Shown here in pieces: positions 40,739-49,430 of a stretch of 64,000 nucleotides of DNA. This DNA comes from Acidithrix ferrooxidans. GTDB taxonomy: Bacteria > Actinomycetota > Acidimicrobiia > Acidimicrobiales > Acidimicrobiaceae. The stretch's first letter is position 1. Every line of letters starts with the position of its first letter. The notes under the pieces were generated by a model. The model saw only the letters and a list, made by a program, of their open reading frames with translations, made no database searches and had not been told where the DNA came from. A program made the position numbers and the translations under genes. Location of the stretch: assembly GCF_000949295.1 (NCBI RefSeq), contig NZ_JXYS01000012.1:17342-81341 (forward strand), in the 5' to 3' direction.

Positions 40739-42256
40739 CTATCGATTGACAAATAGTCTCTCGCGGGTGAGATTCAGCGCCTTTAATTGCGACGGGATGA
40801 AAGACAACTGATAACGCACGCCTAGATATCCCACAAGCGCTAGAGTTCCAATGATGTAAACAGTCCAAGAGACAAGCATCGGGCCGTCAGGGAGACCTAG
40901 CATCATGCCCATAAACGTCACCACTACTACACCGTTCACAACTCGCTCGCTGGGCGAAATGGCCACGAAAATCAGGCCCCATGCAATATACCATGGTTGG
41001 ATAACTGGTCCCAACAAGACAAGCGCCAATAACGAGTACCCAATCGCTCTTTCAAAGCTAAAACGCTCGAGGTGAAAGGCAAAGTACAGCGTGATCAAAG
41101 CCGCCCCAAGAAGTCCCAAAGCCCTATAGAGCGTTAGGAATCCGGCAAAATGAAGCGGAATCCCCAACAAAGAGGTTAACCTATCTGACCAAGCCGCCAG
41201 GGCTGTAGTAGGTACCGCTGGCGATCTAACAGTGCCCGGCGTCCCTAGATTATGAATCCAACCCCATCCAAGACCTGTCGAATATGAAATAGCCCCTACA
41301 GTTGCAAGTGCTATCGACCCATACTTGATTGAAGGGATGATCTTATCCTTGATCTTGTTACCAGCCGTTGAATTCCAGGCGATAAATGCCAATGCTATAA
41401 CGGCAGGAACCTTGACCGCCGCACCTGCAGAAATCAAGACCGTCGCTAAAATAGAATGACCCTTGTAAAACATCAAAAGGCCAAGGGTCATGAAAGCTAT
41501 CATGAACGCATCGTTATGGCCAGAAGATGCAAGGTGAAAGATTACGATCGGATTTAATCCAATCAAAACCAAAGCGATCCTTTTGTCTTTACCCAAAATC
41601 TCTGCGATTCTCATCGAACTGAAGATGATGGCTAAGACAGCAATGACCGTGGCGACTCTCAAAAATAGCATGGTGGCAAATGGATTATGCTGGGTTACGA
41701 CCGCCGCAACACCGGAAAACCATAAAAAGAGCGGGCCATAAGGAGCTGGAGCATTACCCCAAAATGGGTCAACTGTATTCAAATATGGCGTCGCTCCCAA
41801 AATATTGGGGCCATACTGATAGGGTGAAATATGCCTCGAGACCATTTCGCCAATTGCAGCATAGCTGTAAATATCTCTCGAATATAGGGGACCGGCTATC
41901 GCAAGGGGTACAAACCAGATTGCTCCTATCACTATCAACTGCTTAGTGGTAACTTCCTTTGCCATGACAAGTTGAACTAGCCATAGCCAGGCTAAAAGAC
42001 CTGAGATAAAGCCGAAATAAAAAATCGCTTGTGCGAGCCACGAAGGAAGTATCCCTAACGAAAGCGGACCGTTGGCGATTCCAAAAAACCATGAACCGGG
42101 AATTTTAGAGGTGAAGGGAACCGATGGAGAAAGCGAGCCAATGACTATAGCCACGGTCGAAACAATTCCAACGTTGCGTACAAATTTTAGATCATGCCTA
42201 CGCACGGTAGTTAGATTGTTGATTCCATTCATCAATTTCGATTGAGCTAATTGCAT
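40739..42256 (-). CDS. MptB-like polyprenol-phosphate-mannose mannosyltransferase
   Basis: 505 residues, about 12 membrane segments. The periplasmic loop after the second or third helix reads AGPLYSRDIYSYAAIGEMVS with HISPYQYGP, as in the actinobacterial MptA/MptB (GT-C) alpha-1,6-mannosyltransferases; the Asp of SRD is the likely catalytic base. A second acceptor loop has APYGPLFLW. The products in mycobacteria are lipomannans; in this organism the glycan is not known. The ATG at 42256 is used; 42232 is an alternative. Confidence 0.85.
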   Translation of the reverse strand: MQLAQSKLMNGINNLTTVRRHDLKFVRNVGIVSTVAIVIGSLSPSVPFTSKIPGSWFFGIANGPLSLGILPSWLAQAIFYFGFISGLLAWLWLVQLVMAKEVTTKQLIVIGAIWFVPLAIAGPLYSRDIYSYAAIGEMVSRHISPYQYGPNILGATPYLNTVDPFWGNAPAPYGPLFLWFSGVAAVVTQHNPFATMLFLRVATVIAVLAIIFSSMRIAEILGKDKRIALVLIGLNPIVIFHLASSGHNDAFMIAFMTLGLLMFYKGHSILATVLISAGAAVKVPAVIALAFIAWNSTAGNKIKDKIIPSIKYGSIALATVGAISYSTGLGWGWIHNLGTPGTVRSPAVPTTALAAWSDRLTSLLGIPLHFAGFLTLYRALGLLGAALITLYFAFHLERFSFERAIGYSLLALVLLGPVIQPWYIAWGLIFVAISPSERVVNGVVVVTFMGMMLGLPDGPMLVSWTVYIIGTLALVGYLGVRYQLSFIPSQLKALNLTRERLFVNR

Positions 42257-42720
42257 TTGCCTTCTTGGGACCGTCGTTCTTTAAGATTACTAAGACTGCC
42301 AACTACATCGATTGGGAAATTTCGGGTCGAAGCGGACTTGCACTTTCCAGATCGGGTTACTAATCAACTATCTATAACAATTAATCGTACCTGATATTTC
42401 ACTCACACAATCCCGAATGGAGGTCGAATACTAATCGTCACTTCAGCACAATTTCATAAATAACAGAAATCGACCACTTCCCAGCCTAAGCAAACGAAAT
42501 CAGCAGATAAGCAATTGCCATGCGAGAAGATCATTAGTACCAGGTTAAATGTCGCTAGCAGAATCTAAATCCAAGAAACGCAATAAGGTCAAAACTTCTC
42601 AATATACCCAAAGGGAAACTTTACGGTAAAAAGGGTGGTAAGAAGGGAGACTCTTGAGTGCTATGTCGCCAATAACTTTATCTAATTTTTCGGATACAAA
42701 TAAAGTCGAACATAGCTTTG
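42257..42720. other. Gene-free spacer between mannosyltransferase gene and tRNA-Tyr
   Basis: 464 bp with no credible gene or strong hairpin. It should contain the promoter of the mannosyltransferase gene, which I could not place. Confidence 0.4.
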
Positions 42721-42802
42721 TGGGCCGGGTAGGGTTCGAACCTACGTAGGCGTAACCGGCAGATTTACAGTCTGCTCCCTTTGACCGCTCGGGCACCGAC
42801 CC
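42721..42802 (-). tRNA. trnY: tRNA-Tyr (anticodon GTA)
   Basis: Class II tRNA with a long variable arm. Acceptor GGGTCGG pairs with CCGGCCC (one G-U), discriminator A, anticodon loop CTGTAAA, T loop TTCGAAC. The CCA is not encoded. It is divergent from the yajQ gene, whose start is 28 bp away. Confidence 0.96.
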
Positions 42803-42815
42803 ACTCTTTTGTGAA

Positions 42816-42826
42816 TATCCTATATT
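42816..42826 (+). promoter_or_regulatory. Possible -10 elements for yajQ (leaderless arrangement)
   Basis: TATCCT at 42816-42821 and TATATT at 42821-42826 both fit the TAnnnT pattern and end 4-9 bp before the GTG at 42830. With no Shine-Dalgarno sequence there, a leaderless message starting at the GTG is likely. Confidence 0.4.
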
Positions 42827-42829
42827 AGT

Positions 42830-43318
42830 GTGCCAACATTTGATGTCGTTTCAGAAGTAAACCTACAAGAAGTTCGAAATGCGGTTGATCAAGCAAATCG
42901 CGAAGCATCGACACGTTTCGACTTTAAAGATACAAATTCGGAGATCGAATATACCGACTCCGAGCTCCACCTTTCATCATCGTCTCAGGACCGCCTAAAG
43001 GCTCTTGAAATCGTACTGGAAGAAAAACTAGTAAAAAGGGGCGTCTCGCTAAAGAGCCTCGAGAAGGGTCAAATTGTAGAAGGTAGTCGGGGATCGGCTC
43101 GTCAAACGATCAAGCTCGTTGCCGGAATTTCCTCTGAAAAAGCAAAAGCAATTAACAAATTCATAAAAGACTTAAACCTCAAAGGCGTCTCGGGTTCAAT
43201 CCAAGGCGATTCCTTGCGGATCTCAGGCAAAAAACGAGATGATCTCCAAGAGGTGATCTCCAAACTGCGCGAGGGTGATTTTCAGATACCCCTACAATTC
43301 AATAATTTTCGAGATTGA
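42830..43318 (+). CDS. YajQ-family nucleotide-binding protein
   Basis: 162 residues. The family opening FDVVSEVNLQEVRNAVDQAN and STRFDFKDTNSEIEY are present, and the C-terminal half ends REGDFQIPLQFNNFRD, close to the family consensus. Members bind nucleotides, and some bind cyclic di-GMP; the cellular role is not settled. The GTG at 42830 starts the conserved MPTFDVVSE; no ribosome binding site precedes it. Confidence 0.95.
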   Translation: MPTFDVVSEVNLQEVRNAVDQANREASTRFDFKDTNSEIEYTDSELHLSSSSQDRLKALEIVLEEKLVKRGVSLKSLEKGQIVEGSRGSARQTIKLVAGISSEKAKAINKFIKDLNLKGVSGSIQGDSLRISGKKRDDLQEVISKLREGDFQIPLQFNNFRD

Positions 43319-43433
43319 CTCCTTCGTAGCTAAAGATACAAGCAAACCGCTACATTTCTAGAAAGCCAACGCCCAATGGGTGCGCAAGCGAATTGGGAGA
43401 CTCTTTAGGCGTTGTGGAGCCTCATTGTGGTAG

Positions 43434-43472
43434 CTGATTATCGGCCATTGAACAAGTTAGGTCGATAATCAG
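43434..43472. terminator. Hairpin after yajQ
   Basis: A 10-bp perfect stem (43434-43443 with 43463-43472, loop 19) lying 116 bp after the yajQ stop. No clear U-run on either strand. Probably part of transcript ending for yajQ. Confidence 0.4.
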
Positions 43473-43530
43473 GCTGGTCCTTAATGTAAGTTCTCAAAGA
43501 GACCAATTGATAAGAATTATAAACTTTATC

Positions 43531-43562
43531 GCCGATAGTTGCCCCAAGGGGCAACTATCGGC
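43531..43562. terminator. 15-bp near-perfect palindrome between convergent genes
   Basis: Bases 43531-43545 and 43548-43562 are exact reverse complements with 2 bases between them, so a stem of 13-14 bp with a tight loop. There is no strong U-run. Location between convergent genes suggests a bidirectional terminator, but other structured-DNA roles are possible. Confidence 0.5.
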
Positions 43563-43635
43563 TAGATCAAAGCTGATTCATACGATTCAAGCAGGGCAAA
43601 CCGTGCTTTAGCTTTTGGTCTTTCGATGCAATGGA

Positions 43636-44133
43636 TCAGTAGTAGCCCGACTCAATGTAGATACATGGCACCCCATTTTCTCGAAACATCTCGACGTTTC
43701 GCTTATCATCTTCGAATGCCAAAACGATCTCAAAGTTCATCCCCAACAACTGATTGGTCTCTAACGCCTTGAATTCTCTCGCTCGGCTATAGTCCCCCCA
43801 ATTACGGGTAATCAACAGATCCCACCGAAGGTTGTTCGTAGCTAACCATGCAACGGTCAAGTCGGCGATCGACGACGGTCGACCGGTCATCAAAATAAAA
43901 CTAAATTGGGGATCGATAAGCGTCATCAAGGTGCCCATCTCTTTGATCAGGGGGTCATCACCAGCCGCATTGAAAAATCCATCCCAGTCGCGTCTCGGGC
44001 GATCTAAAAAGTGTTGCCGGAGAGAAGCATCCGCTAGAACTCCGTCAATATCAAAGATGATCGCGGTTTCATTGATACTGACCTTCTCGTTGATTATCCA
44101 ATTCTTGGGTCGGCCTGAAAGGTCAATTTGCAT
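43636..44133 (-). CDS. HAD-superfamily phosphatase, polynucleotide-kinase-phosphatase type
   Basis: 165 residues. Motif I is AIIFDIDGVLAD with the nucleophile Asp28 and acid Asp30; motif II is LMTGRPSS (Thr83); Lys122 is a candidate for motif III; motif IV is AFEDDKRNVEMF (Asp142, Asp143). The size and the MTGRP motif resemble the 3'-phosphatase domain of phage T4 polynucleotide kinase, but no kinase part is present. The substrate is unknown. Confidence 0.8.
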   Translation of the reverse strand: MQIDLSGRPKNWIINEKVSINETAIIFDIDGVLADASLRQHFLDRPRRDWDGFFNAAGDDPLIKEMGTLMTLIDPQFSFILMTGRPSSIADLTVAWLATNNLRWDLLITRNWGDYSRAREFKALETNQLLGMNFEIVLAFEDDKRNVEMFRENGVPCIYIESGYY

Positions 44134-44201
44134 ATTTGGATATCTCCTTGGATCACTTCAGTCAGATAATCAATCCCTGATAGCGATTATCCTATTGAGA
44201 T

Positions 44202-47200
44202 ATGAAAGGGGTAAGGATAACTAACTTGGATTCACTATCTGCAAAACCATATGAAGCCGAAAATCAAACGATGCACATTAAAGAAAGCATCGATGATTTT
44301 GTGGATGAAAGCCTTCATAGCGCTTGCAAGAAAGAAATTGAAGTTCATGTCGGTATCGGAAGCCGGGTGATCGTAGCTTCAGATCTTTTGATCGGTCGCT
44401 TTGAGCCCGGCACTCGCGGCGAACTAACCAAATTCAAGGAATACCTGGCAACACTCGATGGACCAGGGGTAATAATCTTTGCTGGGAATCTCTTTGATCT
44501 TTCCAATCAAACCCTACAAGTCAAAGTTTGTGACCTAATCGATCAGGAAAAGGAGTTCTTTGGTCAACTTCGGGACCTCACTACCTCTCACGGCTTTGAA
44601 ATCTACATTCTTCCTGGTTCTAGAGATCGATCTCTAGCTTGGGATCTCTCTCAACAAAAAGACTTAGAAACGATAGGCCAAGCCAGCTTAGGAATCAAGG
44701 TCAGCCTTATTGTCGAGACCACCAATGGACCAAAAACAATCGATATATTCTCAGGGCGAGAATTCGAAGCCAGATCGAATCAAGTCGATCCATATTCAAA
44801 AGTTGATACCCCATGGTCTACGCATCTCATTGGGGAGATAATTCCCCATCTGACCAAACGGGCAAAATGGCTAGAAGGCATAGACCTCGTCGACAACCAG
44901 GGCGCAATATCTCGATTCTTCGCATCCCGAATCTTCTATCGAAAGGCAATGCGATATCTTCCATGGCTCATCGCACCGATTCTGGGCGCCTTTTTCATTA
45001 AGTTGCCGGTAATTCTGGCGCTGCCAACGATAGGTCACTTCAAACATCGAATTCGCGCGTTAGCACCCTTTATCCAAATTGCTGGCGCAGCCACACTATT
45101 GGATGCAGTCCTAGTCCTGACCATTGCAACGTGGCTAGCGCGTCGAACATACGCCGGGATGATTGAAAATCCACTTATCGCCACAAATAGCGGAGAAGCA
45201 CTACCAAACCTTGCCGCACGAATCGCAGCCATGGAGGCGTTAGACGACAGCCATATCGGAACCATCATCGGCAACAGCCTGAACCCCGAGATGACCGACA
45301 TGACCTCAGGATTCTTTTGCGCCACTGGTGGAATATCAAAATGCTACAGAGAGTCCCCAGCACGATTTGGACTACCATCAGTCTTTCAGCCGATCGCGCA
45401 GTGCACCTGGGTAGAAATTCAGCCAGGTGCCAAAGTGAGAGTTCGTCTCTATTCTCAGACTGAAGAACTGCCCCTAGAGTCAAGGAGCGAGCGACTTGTT
45501 CGTCTAGGAAAACACGATCCGACGAGTGGCCTGCGTATCCTGGCGTCATATCCCGGTGGCGAAGGCTACATTCCTAGCGACGCAACCTCTACCAAATTCT
45601 CAAGGCCACGGCGACTAGTGGCCCTTGGCGTTCTGCTAGTTGGATTAATTGACTTAATTTCAACTCTGGTGCCACCACTTCGCTCGCGGCTAAGTCTTAT
45701 AACAGAGTTCATCCCACTAGCGGTACCCGTGGCCGCCAATGCGATTGCTGCGATCGAATCCGTGGGGCTAATGGCTCTCGCCAGTGGTCTAAGAAGGGGT
45801 CAACGAGTCGCCTACCTGCTGACAGTGGCTATAGCTAGCGCCAGCGTCATAACCAACCTGATCAAGGGTGGCGACATTGAGGAGTCGATTCTGACCGCGA
45901 TATTGGTTGGATCGCTCGTCGCCTCTCGCAAAGCATTCACTGCGCCAACAAATAGGATTCCCATGCTAAAGGGCATCATCAGGATACCAATTGGATGGCT
46001 TTTGATCTTTATCGCTGGCTCTTTAGCATTACGCCTTGATCTTCTGCTCTTTAGCCGTAGCACCTCTATAGGAATACTCAATGGACTCCTAGCGGTTCTT
46101 GAACGGATGGTAGGGTCACAATCGATCCCAATTCCTCATTCAATCAACCTTTTTCTAGCCCCAGCGCTCAGCTACTCCGCCTTAACGCTTCTAGCTCTTC
46201 TTCTCCTTCGAGCATCTCGACCAGTAGTTGAGGCAAAGGTGGCAAGATTGACTCTGCCAGGTCGACCTGCACTTACGCCAACTGAGATAGTCAACCGCTA
46301 CTCCAAAACCACACTTGACTACTTTGCTCTTCGCGACGACAAATCGCACTTTATCGCCTATAACACCTTGATCGCCTATGCCGTGATTGGCACAGTAGCC
46401 GTGGTCTCACCTGACCCTATAGGACCAGCTGCAACGGCCACTCAAGCCTGGAATGCATTTCGAAATCATGCAAATTCAAATGGTTGGACGATATGCGTAC
46501 TAGGTTCTGGCGAACCATGGCAGACAACCTATGCCTCTAGCGGCCTTCACTCCATCTATATCGGAGATGAAGCAGTGGTAAATGTCTCCGACTTCCACCT
46601 AGATGGAAATAAGAATAAATCGCTCCGGCAAGCCGTCAACAGAATGCGCAACTACAACTACCGTGTCGAATTCGTAGACCCGGCAACTGTTAGCGGCCCG
46701 TTGCGCGATGAACTCACCAGAGTCCTCGCACAAAGTCGCAAAGGTGGGGTCGAACGAGGCTTCTCTATGACACTTGGTCGCTTTCTAGATCCAAGAGATA
46801 TTGGCCTCTTATTGAGCATAGCTTATGGCCCAAACAACGAGGTGGTGGGCTTCTGCCAATGGGTACCCGCACCAGGAATAAATGGATATTCACTTGACCT
46901 TATGCGTCGGGATCTAGCTGACCATCCAAATGGACTAACCGACCTTATGGTGGTCGCCACAATTGAATATCTAAGGGCAAATGCAATGGAGGCGCTCAGC
47001 TTAAACTTCGCGACAATGCGTGCCGTCATAGCTGGAGAGACTGAAGACGGTGTCAGTTCGAGGATCGAAAGATGGTTTCTCAAAAGATTATCAGATACAA
47101 TGCAGATTGAGAGCCTCTGGCGCTTCAACTCCAAATTCCATCCAATCTGGCTTCCTCGCTATCTGGTCTTTGAATCCCCAGACAGCCTCCCTCAAATTGC

Positions 47201-47273
47201 TATCGCAATTGCTCGAGCAGAATCGCTTTGGGAACTTCCAGTTATAGGAAAGTTTCTAGTTCCAAAGCAATAG
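44202..47273 (+). CDS. Membrane protein: metallophosphoesterase-like domain fused to lysyl-phosphatidylglycerol-synthase-like (DUF2156) domain
   Basis: 1023 codons from the outer ATG; a TTG at 44226, 8 nt after AAGGA, is the better-supported start. Residues 50-230 resemble a calcineurin-like phosphoesterase (VIVASDLLIGRF, VIIFAGNLFDL, YILPGSRD), but ligand positions are altered: Leu63 for the first His, Asn96 for Asp, Ser140-Arg141 for Asn-His. Two membrane segments follow (about 252-275, 287-312), an outer or soluble loop (315-465), then about six more (470-670). Residues 700-1010 match the C-terminal aminoacyl-transferase domain of MprF-like enzymes (FIAYNTLIAYAVIGTVAVVS, ALSLNFATMR). It lacks a lysyl-tRNA synthetase part. 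Likely role, inferred: modification of membrane lipid charge, with the first domain as a regulator or remnant. Confidence 0.75.
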   Translation: MKGVRITNLDSLSAKPYEAENQTMHIKESIDDFVDESLHSACKKEIEVHVGIGSRVIVASDLLIGRFEPGTRGELTKFKEYLATLDGPGVIIFAGNLFDLSNQTLQVKVCDLIDQEKEFFGQLRDLTTSHGFEIYILPGSRDRSLAWDLSQQKDLETIGQASLGIKVSLIVETTNGPKTIDIFSGREFEARSNQVDPYSKVDTPWSTHLIGEIIPHLTKRAKWLEGIDLVDNQGAISRFFASRIFYRKAMRYLPWLIAPILGAFFIKLPVILALPTIGHFKHRIRALAPFIQIAGAATLLDAVLVLTIATWLARRTYAGMIENPLIATNSGEALPNLAARIAAMEALDDSHIGTIIGNSLNPEMTDMTSGFFCATGGISKCYRESPARFGLPSVFQPIAQCTWVEIQPGAKVRVRLYSQTEELPLESRSERLVRLGKHDPTSGLRILASYPGGEGYIPSDATSTKFSRPRRLVALGVLLVGLIDLISTLVPPLRSRLSLITEFIPLAVPVAANAIAAIESVGLMALASGLRRGQRVAYLLTVAIASASVITNLIKGGDIEESILTAILVGSLVASRKAFTAPTNRIPMLKGIIRIPIGWLLIFIAGSLALRLDLLLFSRSTSIGILNGLLAVLERMVGSQSIPIPHSINLFLAPALSYSALTLLALLLLRASRPVVEAKVARLTLPGRPALTPTEIVNRYSKTTLDYFALRDDKSHFIAYNTLIAYAVIGTVAVVSPDPIGPAATATQAWNAFRNHANSNGWTICVLGSGEPWQTTYASSGLHSIYIGDEAVVNVSDFHLDGNKNKSLRQAVNRMRNYNYRVEFVDPATVSGPLRDELTRVLAQSRKGGVERGFSMTLGRFLDPRDIGLLLSIAYGPNNEVVGFCQWVPAPGINGYSLDLMRRDLADHPNGLTDLMVVATIEYLRANAMEALSLNFATMRAVIAGETEDGVSSRIERWFLKRLSDTMQIESLWRFNSKFHPIWLPRYLVFESPDSLPQIAIAIARAESLWELPVIGKFLVPKQ

Positions 47274-47796
47274 CAATCGGTATTGCTACTTGAAAGAGCC
47301 AAACGATGCTAGAACTAGTTCTAAAAGGCCAATCTAAAAGGCCAATGGGGAGCTGTGTTTAGTCCTTAGGTGCCGGTTTACCCCCTCTTTCCTTGCCCAA
47401 ATCAATGGCAAGGAAGTACTAAAACCCACTATTAAAACCTATACCGCGAAAATACATTCAAGAATCTCTCCGAAATTCAAAAACAAAACTAGCTCCTTGC
47501 AATTCTTTCAATCCTGGCATCCTGGCTCGCAAGAATAAAGTATCCGAACTTCATTCCCCCACAAAAAACTGAAAGACCGCCTTTTTTAGACCGAAACCAA
47601 CCATCCAAGGCAAAGCAGGAGTTGGTCCCCTTTTAATGCTAATTGCGACCAACATTGCGAGAAAAGCCCGAACGCGCCACAATCGCTAAAAACAAAGGGC
47701 TCGATCAGGGTGATAAACACCTTAATCGAGCCCTTTTGATTAACATCTACTCATTGCGAACCCGCCCTAAAAACTGGTTCTCGAAGAATTGATTCT
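47274..47796. other. Spacer before the end of the nuo operon
   Basis: 523 bp between convergent genes. No gene seen. It contains the nuo terminator at 47685-47737; the left half has no clear feature. Confidence 0.5.
47685..47737. terminator. Terminator of the nuo operon, possibly bidirectional
   Basis: A 12-bp perfect stem (47694-47705 with 47725-47736) with an inner partial stem. On the minus strand it is followed by UUUG and five U; on the plus strand by four U. It ends the nuo message 60 bp after nuoN and could also end the preceding plus-strand gene. Confidence 0.8.
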
Positions 47797-49425
47797 CTAA
47801 AACAGAAGCTTGGCTAAATCTGCCATATGAACAAGAGGATTCGGAAAGATACCAAATCCAACAGTAAATAGAATGCTTATTCCGACCACGATCTTAGCTT
47901 CAGTTGAAATTCGTAGCGAGCGAGCTACCGCCACCTTTGCGGGAGCTAGTACCGCCAAATCGCCTTCGGGTCGATCGAACGAACCCAGATCACCATCACC
48001 GCCACTCGCAAATACCAACACTTCCTCATCGTCAATAGGTGATTCAGAGACCTTGTCTTGTGGAACCTTAGAGTACATGACGGCTACCACTCGCAGATAG
48101 AAGAAGGTGGCGATTACAGCTGATAGCATCGCAATCACGGCGAGGATATAAGAATGAGCCTTTACAGTCGCAGCAATAACTGAGAACTTAGCCAATAAAC
48201 CAGTTGTGAGCGGCGCACCTGCTTGAGCTACGAGTAATACTGCCATAAAGAGCGCTAGCGCCGGATTAGTTCTAGCGAGACCCCTAAGGCGTTCGATCGG
48301 AACCACACCCGTATCGCTATCTTCAAAGACATTTACAATAGCAAAGGTGCCAATGACCATGAAGGTGTAAGCGATCAAGTAGTACAGCGAGCCTGAAACC
48401 CCACCGGCAGTGCCAGCTGCAACTCCAAGTAGTACAAAACCAGCATGATTAATCGAGGAGTATGCAAGCATGCGCTTGATATCGCTTTGAACTATCGCCA
48501 GTATTGCACCCACAACGAGCGTAAGAGCCGCAAGTCCCCAAATAATAGGCTGCCAATCAAGGCGCTGAGTAGGAAACGCCGTTATCAGAATCCTCAGCAG
48601 ACCTGCAAAACCTGCGGCCTTGGCCACTGCTGCCATATAACCACTCGCAGCCGCTGGAGCTCCTTGATAGACGTCTGGTGTCCAAAGGTGAAAAGGAACT
48701 GCAGCAACCTTGAAGCCCAAACCGACGATCAAAAGCGCAATTCCAGCCAATAAAACACCGTTAGAAGTTACGGTATTAGTGGCCAAGAAAGAGGCGATCT
48801 TTTGAATGTTGGTAGTGCCGGTGGCACCGTATGTAAGGGCAATTCCATACAAGAAGATTGCAGAGGAAAAACCGCCAAGTATGAAGTACTTTAGTCCTGC
48901 TTCACCAGATAGTTGGTTGCGCTTTTCGAAAGCTGCCATGACATAGAGGGCAATCGACAAGATCTCAAGGCCCAAAAAGACAACGATCAGGTCGCCAGCG
49001 CTTGCTAAAAGGATGGCGCCAGCGCTTGATAGAAGCAAAAGGCAGTGATACTCAACTCGACCGATCCGGCTCCTCGATAGGTAAGCTTCGCCGGCCAATA
49101 CCGACAGAAGCGCCGCAGAAGAGATCGTAATCATCAAAAATATAGCAAATCCATCGAGTACGATCGAGGATGCTATCGCTCTCGATGCCCCATGGGAGAC
49201 AAAGTTCGACCAAAGAACAATCGAATCGATCAAAGCAATGGCGGTTACGGCAAATGCCATCGCGCCAATCGCCTTGGTCCGTTTTAGCGATGGCGCAAGC
49301 GATGAGATCAGCATGATCACCAGGGCTCCCACGATCAGAATTATCTCGGGGCCAATTGCCTTATAGGAAATCGACGGAAAGACAATCTTGGGGCCAGTAG
49401 ATATTAATCCAAGGATTGAATTCAT
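47797..49425 (-). CDS. nuoN: NADH-quinone oxidoreductase subunit N
   Basis: 542 residues, about 14 membrane helices; one of three antiporter-like proton pumps of complex I. It has LGLEILSIALYVMAAF, AAVAKAAGFAGLLRI, the DIKRMLAYSSINHAGFVLLG segment and the lysine of the pump core. A hydrophilic, acidic insert of about 45 residues lies before the last helix. Last gene of the operon. Confidence 0.96.
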   Translation of the reverse strand: MNSILGLISTGPKIVFPSISYKAIGPEIILIVGALVIMLISSLAPSLKRTKAIGAMAFAVTAIALIDSIVLWSNFVSHGASRAIASSIVLDGFAIFLMITISSAALLSVLAGEAYLSRSRIGRVEYHCLLLLSSAGAILLASAGDLIVVFLGLEILSIALYVMAAFEKRNQLSGEAGLKYFILGGFSSAIFLYGIALTYGATGTTNIQKIASFLATNTVTSNGVLLAGIALLIVGLGFKVAAVPFHLWTPDVYQGAPAAASGYMAAVAKAAGFAGLLRILITAFPTQRLDWQPIIWGLAALTLVVGAILAIVQSDIKRMLAYSSINHAGFVLLGVAAGTAGGVSGSLYYLIAYTFMVIGTFAIVNVFEDSDTGVVPIERLRGLARTNPALALFMAVLLVAQAGAPLTTGLLAKFSVIAATVKAHSYILAVIAMLSAVIATFFYLRVVAVMYSKVPQDKVSESPIDDEEVLVFASGGDGDLGSFDRPEGDLAVLAPAKVAVARSLRISTEAKIVVGISILFTVGFGIFPNPLVHMADLAKLLF

Positions 49426-49430
49426 AAGGA

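Larger units (their letters stand above)
43319..43635. other. Convergent spacer between yajQ and the HAD gene
   Basis: 317 bp between two genes that face each other. Apart from the two hairpins at 43434-43472 and 43531-43562 it holds nothing recognisable. Confidence 0.6.
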
